DNA from: Bacilli bacterium
Lineage (GTDB): Bacteria > Bacillota_I > Bacilli_A > RF39 > UBA660
NCBI GenBank assembly: GCA_017461465.1
Contig: JAFTYN010000049.1
Span: 1 to 14,415 of the forward strand
Reading direction: 5' to 3'
DNA: 14,415 bases
In this document: positions 1 through 7,777 of the stretch, piece after piece
How the letters are laid out: the number at the start of each line of letters is the position of its first letter
How positions within the stretch are numbered: position 1 is the stretch's first letter
The notes under the pieces: generated by a model
Databases searched by the model: none
Seen by the model: only the letters and a program-made list of their open reading frames with translations
What the model was told of the DNA's origin: nothing
Made by a program: the position numbers and the translations under genes

Positions 1-3000
1 CAAAAAGAAGCACTAGCGCTTAAACAGGAAGAAGAAAAGAAAAGTTTAATTATAAAAGGTAGAGACTTTGATTCTACTAATGCCAAAGCTATAAGTGAGC
101 TTAACTACGAAGGGGATAATATAATTATTGAAGGAAAAATATTTGGAGTTGAAGCTAAAGAAACACCAAAAATCAATATTATTACTTTAAAAATAACTGA
201 TAATACTGATAGTATTTTTTGTAAAGTATTTGAGCGTAGTGAAGAAGAATATAATAAACTTATGAAAGCATTTAAACAAGGTAATTGGTTTAAATTTAAA
301 GGTAGAGTTCAAGATGATGCATACTCAAAAGAACTTGTATTCATGGCTAATGATATAGTTAGCATTAAAAGAAGTGATGGTGGTAAAAAAGAAGATACCG
401 CTGAAGAAAAAAGAGTTGAACTTCATGCACACACTAAAATGAGCCAAATGGATGGTCTTGCAGATGAAGTTGCATTAATAAAACAAGCTATTGCTTATGG
501 TCATAAAGGTATTGCCATAACTGATCACAATGGCTGTCAAGCATTTCCTCATGTCTACAATACTGTAAGAGATTATAACAAAGGTATTGAAAATGAAGAA
601 GATAAATTTAAAGCAATTTATGGTACTGAACTTACAATGGTTGACGATGAAGTTTACACAATTATACGTGGTAATGACACAAACTTAGAAGATAATGTGT
701 ATGTAATATTCGACGTTGAAACAACTGGTTTTAATGCTGGTTTAAGTGATCAAATGATTGAAATTGGCGCTGTAAAAATGAAAGATGGCGAAATTTTTGA
801 AAGATTTGACGAGTTAATTAATCCAGGTTATCCAATTGATTCTGAAATAACTGAAGTAACTCACATAACGAATGCTATGTTAGAAGGTAAGCCAAATGAA
901 GAAGAAGTTACAAAAAGATTTAAAGAGTTTATTGGTGATTTACCTTTAGTAGCACATAATGCTAAATTCGATATTTCAATGTTAGAAATGGCTTATCATA
1001 AATATGGTTTAGGTGAACTTACTAATCCAGTTATAGATACATTTGAAATTTCTCGTACAATGGATCGAGATTATGCAAAACATGGTTTATCAGCAATTGT
1101 AAAAAGATACGGTATTACTTTTGACGAAGATCATCACCATAGAGCTGATTACGATGCTGAAGGAACTGGTTATGTTTTCTGTAAAATGATAAAAAAAATG
1201 GTTAGTTTAGGACTAAAAACATTAAATGATATAAAGACATTATGTAAAGATGATGAAACACACATATATGGTAGAGAATACCATGTTAATTTATTAGCAC
1301 TTAATAAAACAGGATTAAAAAATTTATTTAAACTTGTGAGTCTTGCTAATACTACATATATTTCTAAAACACCTAGAATCCCTAGAAGAATTATAGAAGA
1401 ACATAGAGAAGGATTACTTGTTGGAAGTGGTTGTTACCGTGGCGAAGTATTTTATATGGCTGAAACACGTAATGAGGAAACATTAAAAAAAGTAATTGAC
1501 TTTTATGATTATGTAGAAGTGCAACCTCCTGAAGTATACGAACATTTAGTATGGGGACATGATATCAATAGTGATAAAGATGTAAAAATGTGTATAAATA
1601 AAATTATTAAATGCACTAAAGAAGCTGGAAAAATAATTGTTGCAACAGGAGATGTACATCATATTTCTAGAGATGATAAATTATATAGAGAAATTATTGT
1701 TAATCAAAAAGTGCCTGGCGGTGGTAGACATCCACTTGCTAGAGTACTTGATCACTATCATAAAATACCTAGTCAACATTTTAGAACAACAGATGAAATG
1801 TTAAATGATTTTAGCTTTTTAGATGAAGAATTAAGAAAAGAAATAGTAATAACTAATCCAAAGAAAATTCTTGATATGGCTGAAATAATAGAGGTTATTA
1901 TTGAAACAGGTGGTGTACCTTTTTCACCAATAATTGAAAAATCAGTAGAAACAGTTACTAATTTAGTATTTGATAAAGCTAAAGCCTGGTATGGTGACCC
2001 ACTTCCTCAAAATATTGAAGAACGTATTGCTAAAGAACTTTATGGTGATGCTATTTTAACTAGTATTTTAGAAGAAGTAGAAAAAGAAGGTACTTTAACA
2101 GGTGAAGAATTAAATAATGAAGCGTTTAAAAGACTTCATGCAACCTTACTTGAAGGAAAAGATGCTGTTAAAGAAAAAGTTAAAACTTATGTACTTAATC
2201 ATGCTGAAGAAGAGATGGATGAAAAAGCCTTAGAGAAAAAAATAAATAAAACTCTTGGTGGTATTATAGGTGGTAGCTTTGACGTTATTTATTTAATTGC
2301 CCAAAAACTAGTGCAACACTCTAATGAAGATGGTTATTTAGTTGGTTCACGTGGATCTGTTGGTTCATCATTTGTAGCAACAATGATGGGAATAACAGAA
2401 GTTAATCCACTTCCAGCCCATTATAGATGTTTAAAATGTCAAACTAGTATTTTTGAGGATGATAATGGCAATTCTTTAGGTGCTACTTATTCATCTGGAT
2501 TTGACCTTCCTGACAAAATGTGCCCAAAATGTGGTGAAAGACTTTATAAAGATGGACAAGATATGCCATTTGCTACATTCTTAGGTTTCAATGCTGACAA
2601 AGTTCCTGATATAGATTTAAACTTCTCAGATCTTAATCAAGCAGCAGCACATGAATATACAAAAGTATTATTCGGACCTGATAATGTATATCGTGCAGGA
2701 ACAATCGGTACAGTAGCAGAAAAAACAGCATATGGTTTTGTAAAAGGTTTTTATGAAGATAGAGGAATTGTAAAAAGAAGTGCTGAAATAGAAAGATTAG
2801 CGGTAGGCTGTACAGGTGTAAAAAGAACTACTGGTCAGCATCCAGGAGGTATAGTTGTTATACCTGGTTATATGGATGTATTTGATTTTACACCATTTCA
2901 ATATCCTGCAGATGATCCTACTTCAGCATGGAGAACTACACACTTTGATTATCATGCTATCGATCAAGATGTATTAAAACTAGATATTTTAGGTCACTCT

Positions 3001-4047
3001 GATCCTACACAACTTAGAATGATACAAGATTTAACTGGTATGGATGTAACTAAAGTTCCACTTGATGATAAAGAAACTATGGGAATTTTCTTATCTCCAG
3101 AACCTTTAGGAGTTACTAAAGAAGAAATAATGTGCGAAACTGGAACGATTGGTATACCAGAATTTGGTACACCATTTACAATAGGAATGTTAGTTGATAC
3201 AAAACCAAAAACATTCTCAGAACTTATTAAAATTTCTGGTTTATCACATGGTACTGATGTTTGGCTTGGTAATGCCCAAGAACTTATCAGAAATAATATT
3301 GTCCCATTCTCGGAAGTTATAGGATGTCGTGACGATATCATGGTTTACCTTATGTATAATGGTGTTAAACCAATTAAGGCATTCAAAATAATGGAATTTG
3401 TTCGTAAAGGAAAAGCTAGCAAAGATAAAGAAACTTGGAAAGAACATGTTCAAACAATGAGAGATGCAGGTATCGCTGAATGGTTTATTGACTCATGTAG
3501 TAAGATTAAGTACATGTTCCCAAAAGCTCATGCAGCTGCATATGTAATAAGTGCATTTAGAATCGCATACTTTAAAGTTCATTATCCAGCTGTTTACTAT
3601 GCATCATATTTAACTAGTAGAATAGATGATTTTGATATCGATGTAATGACAAAAGGATATAATGCTATAAGAAATAAAATAGTTGAAATTAATAACAAAG
3701 GTTATGATGCTACAAATAAAGAAAATAGTGTACTTGAAACATTAAAGATAGCATTAGAAGCAACCGCACGTGGTATTAGATTTGGAAAAGTTGATGTTAT
3801 GAGAAGTCATTCTAGTGATTTCTTGATTGATGATGATGGTAAAACTTTAATACCACCATTTAGAACACTAGATGGACTAGGTGATAACGTTGCTACAACA
3901 ATAGTAAAAGAACGTGAAGAAAAAGCCTTCATCAGTATTGAAGATTTACAAAAACGTGGTAAAGTATCATCAACTTTAATAGATAAAATGCGTGCAATGG
4001 GAATGCTTGATAACATGGATGAATCAAGTCAATTATCATTATTTTAA
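1..4047 (+). CDS. polC: DNA polymerase III alpha subunit, Gram-positive type PolC (5' end outside window)
   Basis: Replicative DNA polymerase with its own 3'-5' proofreading exonuclease. The frame is open from base 1, so the gene starts upstream of the window; the ATG at 262 is internal, because the sequence before it is typical PolC OB-fold. About 1348 codons are visible. In order: OB-fold (about 110-360); PHP domain beginning with H-A-H near 424-432; DEDDh exonuclease inserted in the PHP domain (D-V-E-T-T-G at 712-729, H/D near 1129-1160); resumed PHP; four-cysteine zinc module (Cys codons at 2428, 2437, 2521, 2530); palm with the catalytic D-I-D at 2608-2616 and the third Asp at 2983-2985; Q-H-P-G-G at 2836-2850. 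The last five residues, QLSLF (4030-4044), match the beta-clamp binding consensus. All catalytic residues look intact. It is followed by its own terminator and appears transcriptionally separate from the next operon. Confidence 0.97.
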   Translation, partial: QKEALALKQEEEKKSLIIKGRDFDSTNAKAISELNYEGDNIIIEGKIFGVEAKETPKINIITLKITDNTDSIFCKVFERSEEEYNKLMKAFKQGNWFKFKGRVQDDAYSKELVFMANDIVSIKRSDGGKKEDTAEEKRVELHAHTKMSQMDGLADEVALIKQAIAYGHKGIAITDHNGCQAFPHVYNTVRDYNKGIENEEDKFKAIYGTELTMVDDEVYTIIRGNDTNLEDNVYVIFDVETTGFNAGLSDQMIEIGAVKMKDGEIFERFDELINPGYPIDSEITEVTHITNAMLEGKPNEEEVTKRFKEFIGDLPLVAHNAKFDISMLEMAYHKYGLGELTNPVIDTFEISRTMDRDYAKHGLSAIVKRYGITFDEDHHHRADYDAEGTGYVFCKMIKKMVSLGLKTLNDIKTLCKDDETHIYGREYHVNLLALNKTGLKNLFKLVSLANTTYISKTPRIPRRIIEEHREGLLVGSGCYRGEVFYMAETRNEETLKKVIDFYDYVEVQPPEVYEHLVWGHDINSDKDVKMCINKIIKCTKEAGKIIVATGDVHHISRDDKLYREIIVNQKVPGGGRHPLARVLDHYHKIPSQHFRTTDEMLNDFSFLDEELRKEIVITNPKKILDMAEIIEVIIETGGVPFSPIIEKSVETVTNLVFDKAKAWYGDPLPQNIEERIAKELYGDAILTSILEEVEKEGTLTGEELNNEAFKRLHATLLEGKDAVKEKVKTYVLNHAEEEMDEKALEKKINKTLGGIIGGSFDVIYLIAQKLVQHSNEDGYLVGSRGSVGSSFVATMMGITEVNPLPAHYRCLKCQTSIFEDDNGNSLGATYSSGFDLPDKMCPKCGERLYKDGQDMPFATFLGFNADKVPDIDLNFSDLNQAAAHEYTKVLFGPDNVYRAGTIGTVAEKTAYGFVKGFYEDRGIVKRSAEIERLAVGCTGVKRTTGQHPGGIVVIPGYMDVFDFTPFQYPADDPTSAWRTTHFDYHAIDQDVLKLDILGHSDPTQLRMIQDLTGMDVTKVPLDDKETMGIFLSPEPLGVTKEEIMCETGTIGIPEFGTPFTIGMLVDTKPKTFSELIKISGLSHGTDVWLGNAQELIRNNIVPFSEVIGCRDDIMVYLMYNGVKPIKAFKIMEFVRKGKASKDKETWKEHVQTMRDAGIAEWFIDSCSKIKYMFPKAHAAAYVISAFRIAYFKVHYPAVYYASYLTSRIDDFDIDVMTKGYNAIRNKIVEINNKGYDATNKENSVLETLKIALEATARGIRFGKVDVMRSHSSDFLIDDDGKTLIPPFRTLDGLGDNVATTIVKEREEKAFISIEDLQKRGKVSSTLIDKMRAMGMLDNMDESSQLSLF

Positions 4048-4071
4048 AGACAAGTTTTCTTGTCTTTTTTT
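4046..4071 (+). terminator. Rho-independent terminator of polC
   Basis: A perfect 9-bp stem (AAAGACAAG at 4046-4054, CTTGTCTTT at 4059-4067) with a TTTT loop runs into seven consecutive T (4065-4071). The stem starts inside the polC stop codon. It separates polC from the downstream operon. Confidence 0.87.
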
Positions 4072-4095
4072 GTTTTCTCATTTTAGTTAAGATAG

Positions 4096-4124
4096 TTGAA
4101 TATATTGACAAATTGTAGTATAAT
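4096..4124 (+). promoter_or_regulatory. Sigma-A type promoter of the downstream operon
   Basis: TTGAAT (4096-4101), a 17-bp spacer, then a perfect TATAAT (4119-4124), lying between the polC terminator and the first gene of the operon. The expected start is near 4131, giving a leader of about 20 bases. A perfect TTGACA at 4105-4110 lies only 8 bp before TATAAT, so it cannot pair with it. With a 16-bp spacer it could serve a weaker -10 (TATTGT, 4127-4132), so two overlapping promoters are possible. No other good promoter was seen in the operon. Confidence 0.65.
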
Positions 4125-4152
4125 GGTATTGTTCATAGTAGGCGGGTGATGT

Positions 4153-5334
4153 ATGGGGATAAGCATGATTAATACATCGTATAATCGGAAGATTAAAAAT
4201 ATTGTAGATTATACATTTATTGTCCTAGAAACACTTAATGTTTCAAAACCACAAGATAAAGGGATATTCAAAAAATGTATATCAAATTATTTTAAAGATT
4301 TTTATTTTTATAAAAAAGAACTTATGGACATTGCTTCTGATGAAGTTTTAGATTTTTTAGAGGATAATAAAATTTCTTATGAATCTAGAGCTAAAATGCT
4401 TTATCAAATTTTAGAACACATGGTATATCTAGAAAAAATCAAAGATAGACCAGCATATATCAAAAATATAATATTTATTTCAGATACATTATTTTTAATG
4501 CTTAAATTAGATGAACTTGTAGATCCTATATATGGTGAAGCAAAAACATATGATGAAGCCATAAAAATATTAAGTGAGAAATATAAAGATAAGATTAATA
4601 AAGAGTTAATTAATTTATTTCCAAAAGAAAATAGATTCTTAAAAGAAAAAGTAGAATTAAATATTGATAATTTTATTAAAGCTAAACAAGCTTTAAGTGA
4701 ATCTCCATTTGAAATAAGTTATCAAGTTATTAATTCTACTACATCTAAAGTATTAACTTATTCAAGATTTGATTATGTTACTAAAAAAGATCATATGTAT
4801 AATCGAATGGAAATGAATGAAATATTGTATAAAAATGATATTAGTGTAGAATTCGCAAATGCAACAATTGAATTAGTTGGAGTAGAAGTTTTGAAAAATT
4901 TATTTTCTAGACAAAATAACTTTATTTATTTTATTAAGATGCCACCTAAATATTTTGATAAAAAAATGAATTTTATTCGCCTTAAAGAATTATTGGAAAT
5001 TGATTTTATCAAAGAGAGAATTTGTTTAATAATAGGCGCTAAAGAATATAATAAAAACTTTATTAAAATAGATGATTTACTGACTTCAACAGGTATAAAT
5101 ATTGCAATAAGTGATATTAAATCAATAAGTGATAATGATTCTAAAATTAAAAGAAATGCTAAATACTTATTCTCTACAAATGAAATTAAAACTAATTTAG
5201 AGGATGTAAAAAAATTCGCTTTAGATAAAAAATTAGAACTGATTATAGAAGATGAACATAGTATGTTTGATTATATTCCGTTTGAAGAAGCTGAAATAAT
5301 AGATGAACTATTAGAGGAAGATTATGAAGAATAA
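4153..5334 (+). CDS. Putative degenerate EAL-domain protein, possibly with degenerate HD-GYP-like N-terminus
   Basis: Cytoplasmic protein of 393 residues with no membrane segment, first gene of the operon. GGGTG at 4144-4148, four bases before the ATG, supports this start. Residues about 186-370 follow the layout of an EAL domain: an FEISYQV start (like F-x-x-x-Q-P-I), a helix then I-K-M-P-P-K-Y-F where EAL domains have a strand and N-L-S, then C-L-I-I, then S-T-G-I-N-I-A-I-S-D (like the G-x-x-I-A-I-D-D-F-G stretch), and a final L-E-L-I-I-E. The E-A-L signature position reads Y-S-R and the metal-binding acids are not evident, so phosphodiesterase activity is unlikely. Residues about 100-157 (I-S-D-T-L-F, then T-Y-D-E-A-I-K-I-L and N-K-E-L-I-N-L-F) resemble the end of an HD-GYP domain, also without catalytic residues. 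Family assignment is by eye. A nucleotide-sensing regulator is an inference; an unrelated helical protein remains possible. Confidence 0.5.
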   Translation: MGISMINTSYNRKIKNIVDYTFIVLETLNVSKPQDKGIFKKCISNYFKDFYFYKKELMDIASDEVLDFLEDNKISYESRAKMLYQILEHMVYLEKIKDRPAYIKNIIFISDTLFLMLKLDELVDPIYGEAKTYDEAIKILSEKYKDKINKELINLFPKENRFLKEKVELNIDNFIKAKQALSESPFEISYQVINSTTSKVLTYSRFDYVTKKDHMYNRMEMNEILYKNDISVEFANATIELVGVEVLKNLFSRQNNFIYFIKMPPKYFDKKMNFIRLKELLEIDFIKERICLIIGAKEYNKNFIKIDDLLTSTGINIAISDIKSISDNDSKIKRNAKYLFSTNEIKTNLEDVKKFALDKKLELIIEDEHSMFDYIPFEEAEIIDELLEEDYEE

Positions 5335-6022
5335 TTTAAAAGTAAAAGTTACTTCAGATGAAATATATAAAAGACAAGTAAGAATAAAATTTTTAAAAAT
5401 TGCTATAGTTTTTATATTATTATTCTTATCAATTTTATACCTTGCCTTATATGTTATTAATAGTGGAGGTTTCTTCACAATAAGTTTAGATCCTAACTTG
5501 AAAGCTGAAAGGAGTATACAATTATCTCCTCATTCAGACTTTAGAGATAGTTATTTAAATATTAAAGTTAAAGGTTTAGAATACATGGATAATATTACTG
5601 AAAGTTGGCTTCCTGATGATATAGCAACAGCATATGAAGGTGATCATAGTAGTGATAATTATATTGCTTATACTTTTTTTATTAAAAATGAAGGTGAGAG
5701 CGATGTTAATTATTATAGAGAATTACAAATTGATTCAGTAATAAAAGATGTAGATGAGGCCGTACGTGTTGCTTTATACGTAAATGGAGAAAAAACAACT
5801 TATGCTAAATTAAGTAAAGCAGGCGTTCCAGAAAAGGGTACAACATCATTTTTATCTAGCTGGCAAGTATTTAAAGATGATAGAAATGATTTTAAACCAA
5901 ATGAAGTCGATAAATATACCATAGTAATATGGCTTGAAGGAGAAGATCCTGAATGTATCGATGACATAATAGGAGGAGAAATGAAAATGACTCTTCTAAT
6001 AAAAGAAATAATGAATTCATAG
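5324..6022 (+). CDS. Membrane-anchored extracellular protein with C-terminal W-L-E-G motif, possible fibre anchor
   Basis: 232 residues. A basic N-terminus (1-23) and a single hydrophobic segment (about 24-46) precede a polar domain with beta-strand character. The start overlaps the previous gene by 11 bases, with GAGGAAG at 5314-5320 as the ribosome binding site, so translation is probably coupled. The extracellular part carries S-W-L-P-D-D (94-99), a D-N-Y-I-A-Y-T-F-F strand (111-119), V-R-V-A-L (147-151) and W-L-E-G-E-D-P-E-C (203-211), then I-I-G-G. The last motifs recur in three other proteins of this operon, pointing to a shared fold. Unlike those, it lacks the Y-A-W-F signal-peptide end, reading G-G-F-F after the membrane segment, so it may stay anchored and act as a base or assembly protein, comparable in role to TapA. 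I recall this as an uncharacterised protein type in low-GC Gram-positives; no function is established. Confidence 0.75.
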   Translation: MKNNLKVKVTSDEIYKRQVRIKFLKIAIVFILLFLSILYLALYVINSGGFFTISLDPNLKAERSIQLSPHSDFRDSYLNIKVKGLEYMDNITESWLPDDIATAYEGDHSSDNYIAYTFFIKNEGESDVNYYRELQIDSVIKDVDEAVRVALYVNGEKTTYAKLSKAGVPEKGTTSFLSSWQVFKDDRNDFKPNEVDKYTIVIWLEGEDPECIDDIIGGEMKMTLLIKEIMNS

Positions 6023-6038
6023 TGAGAAGGAGAAAGTT

Positions 6039-6974
6039 ATGAAAAAGAAAAAATTATATTCTGCATTTATTATGTTGTTAATAACAGCTATTGCATTAAC
6101 AACAGCATCTTATGCATGGTTTACTCAAAATTCAACTGTTTCTATGGCAGGTTTGAATGTTAACGTAACTGCTGCAGATGGTATTCAAATTTCTATGGAT
6201 GCTGCAACTTGGAAAGCTGCACTTACTGTAGAAGATATTAAAGGAGCTGCTTATACAGGACATGTTAATCAAGTTCCTGATTCATTAGTTCCAGTTTCAA
6301 CTGCTGGTACTGTAGCAAATGGGAAACTTTTAATGTATAAAGGTTCAATTGGAGCGAACCCAACTACAGGAGCTCAAATTTTATCAGCAGAAGCTACAGT
6401 TGAACAAGCTGGGGCAACAGGAGATTTTATCGCATTTGATGTTTTCTTATTAACATCAGCACAAACTCAATTATATTTGACTCAAGATGCAGGTGTTACT
6501 AGTTCTGCAAGTAAAGGACTAGAAAATGCTGCTCGTCTTGCTTTCTTAGTTGAAGGAAATGTTGCTAATGGTGCTACTTCTGATGCTATTGCTTTAACAG
6601 GAGCAACTAGTGCAATTATTTGGGAACCAAATAACAACGCTCATACAACTTCAGGTATAGCAAATGCTGCAAATAATTATGGTATTTCAATTGATGCAAC
6701 TTCAGTAGTAGCTAACTATCAAGGAGTAAATGCTATCATTCCGGTAGCTGCTAATGTTCCTTTAAATAGTAGTGATACTACATATTTTCAAACTGTAACA
6801 CCAACAATAAAAACAGGGACTGCACCAACAGGAACTTCAACATTATTTACAATTAATGCAGGTATTACTAAAGTAAGAATTTATGCATGGGTTGAAGGTC
6901 AAGATGTTGACTGTGAAAATGATGCATCTGGTACTGATGTAACATTCAATATTAAATTTACTAAAGTAGCATAA
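6039..6974 (+). CDS. SipW-type secreted protein, candidate major surface fibre subunit
   Basis: 311 residues. Signal peptide: four lysines, hydrophobic core (about 6-22), then S-Y-A-W-F at 24-28. S at -3 and A at -1 predict cleavage before W27, which resembles TasA (T-W-A then A-F). The mature part is rich in Ala, Thr, Ser, Gly and Asn and poor in Lys/Arg, unlike its charged neighbours; this suits a densely packed, abundant structural subunit. Motifs shared with paralogues in the operon: F-I-A-F-D-V-F-L-L-T (130-139), A-R-L-A-F (165-169), I-I-W-E-P-N (193-198) and W-V-E-G-Q-D-V-D-C (284-292). A strong AAGGAG site (6027-6032) precedes the ATG, and a signal peptidase gene follows 19 bases after the stop, as sipW sits beside tasA in Bacillus. 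Clear sequence identity with TasA itself is not visible, so the homology call rests on signal-peptide style and context. Confidence 0.72.
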   Translation: MKKKKLYSAFIMLLITAIALTTASYAWFTQNSTVSMAGLNVNVTAADGIQISMDAATWKAALTVEDIKGAAYTGHVNQVPDSLVPVSTAGTVANGKLLMYKGSIGANPTTGAQILSAEATVEQAGATGDFIAFDVFLLTSAQTQLYLTQDAGVTSSASKGLENAARLAFLVEGNVANGATSDAIALTGATSAIIWEPNNNAHTTSGIANAANNYGISIDATSVVANYQGVNAIIPVAANVPLNSSDTTYFQTVTPTIKTGTAPTGTSTLFTINAGITKVRIYAWVEGQDVDCENDASGTDVTFNIKFTKVA

Positions 6975-6993
6975 TTTGATAAGTAGGTGAAAT

Positions 6994-7728
6994 ATGAAGA
7001 ACAAAATGAAGAAAGTTTTAGACGTATTAGGTAATGTTCTTATGTGGTCAGTAATCATTGTCGCTGCTTGTGTAACTGTTGTATCTTTAAGTACAAAAGA
7101 AAAAGGTATAGCAAATGTAATGGGATATATACCATTTAGTATACAAACAGCTTCAATGGAACCTACTATAAACACGGGAGATTTAATTATCACTAAAAAA
7201 TATGATGGCTCTACAGTATTAGAAAAAGGGACAATAATTTCTTTCTTTGCTATAGAACAAGAAAAATTAATTGTTAAAACACATAGAATTGATACAGTAC
7301 TTAATCGTAATGGTATTATTTCATATGTAACAAAAGGTGATAATAATAACTCTATCGATCCAACTGAAGTAGCCCCTGGAGATATAGTTTCAGTTTATGA
7401 CGGAACTAGATGCGCTATAGTTGGATATGTACTTACATTCTTAAAATCACAAATTGGTTTCTTAATTTTTGTAATCTTACCATTATTTATATTCTTTGTA
7501 TATCAATTATATACTTTCATAGTTCTTATAATTGAAACAAAGAAAGAAGAAGCAATGCAAGAATTAGAAACACTTAAAGCTAGTGTACAGGCGCCTGTAC
7601 CTGCTACAGTAGGCGTTCCTGTTCAAATGCCGGCTCAAATGCCAGTTCAAATGCCAGCAGAACAAAATGTTCAAATGCAAACAGGTGAACAAATGCAAGT
7701 ACAAGAACAAACACAAATAAATCAATAA
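6994..7728 (+). CDS. Signal peptidase I, SipW/ER-type (Ser-His)
   Basis: Membrane signal peptidase, 244 residues, probably maturing the neighbouring secreted proteins. A membrane segment (about 13-33) leads to the catalytic domain: S-M-E-P-T with nucleophile S54, K-T-H-R-I with H97 where bacterial-type enzymes have Lys, and K-G-D-N-N-N-S-I-D-P (114-123) with D116 and D122 as the acidic box. His in place of Lys identifies the SipW/archaeal/ER type. A second membrane segment lies at about 153-181. The last 60 residues form a polar tail rich in Gln, Met and Pro with V-Q-M-P repeats, unusual for this family. AGGTG at 6985-6989 sets the start. All key residues are present, so it should be active. 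Confidence 0.92.
   Translation: MKNKMKKVLDVLGNVLMWSVIIVAACVTVVSLSTKEKGIANVMGYIPFSIQTASMEPTINTGDLIITKKYDGSTVLEKGTIISFFAIEQEKLIVKTHRIDTVLNRNGIISYVTKGDNNNSIDPTEVAPGDIVSVYDGTRCAIVGYVLTFLKSQIGFLIFVILPLFIFFVYQLYTFIVLIIETKKEEAMQELETLKASVQAPVPATVGVPVQMPAQMPVQMPAEQNVQMQTGEQMQVQEQTQINQ
7621..7680 (+). repeat. 12-bp tandem repeat coding V/A-Q-M-P
   Basis: Three near-identical 12-base units (7621-7632, 7633-7644, 7645-7656, core TCAAATGCC) followed by one diverged unit and a fourth recognisable copy at 7669-7680. They encode the Q-M-P repeats of the signal peptidase tail. The unit is in frame, so copy-number change would alter tail length without breaking the gene. Confidence 0.8.
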
Positions 7729-7752
7729 AAAGCATAATTTATATGCTTTTTA
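7726..7752 (+). terminator. Intra-operon hairpin, weak terminator or processing site
   Basis: An 11-bp perfect inverted repeat (7726-7736 and 7742-7752) with loop ATTTA, starting in the stop codon of the signal peptidase gene and ending in five T. Only two pairs are G-C, so the stem is weak. It may act as a partial terminator or an mRNA processing/stability element that lowers expression of the NTPase genes relative to the upstream subunit and peptidase genes. No new promoter is evident after it. Confidence 0.45.
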
Positions 7753-7764
7753 AAAGGTAAAAAG

Positions 7765-7771
7765 AGAGGTG
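7765..7771 (+). promoter_or_regulatory. Ribosome binding site fixing the start of the McrB-like gene
   Basis: AGAGGTG lies six bases before the ATG at 7778. A longer reading frame would begin with the GTG at 7769, but that codon is part of this site, so the ATG is the better start. Confidence 0.85.
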
Positions 7772-7777
7772 AATAGC

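Noticed and set aside
262..264. ATG as the start of the PolC gene
   Set aside because: The same frame is open to base 1 and encodes typical PolC OB-fold sequence, so the true start lies before the window.
2994..4016. Minus-strand reading frames inside polC
   Set aside because: They lie opposite a well-conserved polymerase region, lack ribosome binding sites and have no recognisable domains.
4105..4124. TTGACA plus TATAAT as one promoter
   Set aside because: The spacer is only 8 bp; TTGAAT at 4096 gives the correct 17-bp spacing.
7621..7680. CRISPR-like or phase-variable repeat
   Set aside because: The unit is 12 bp, in frame, has no spacers, and codes a low-complexity protein tail; loss or gain of units would not switch the gene off.
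7769..7771. GTG start for the McrB-like gene
   Set aside because: The GTG is part of the ribosome binding site that serves the ATG at 7778.
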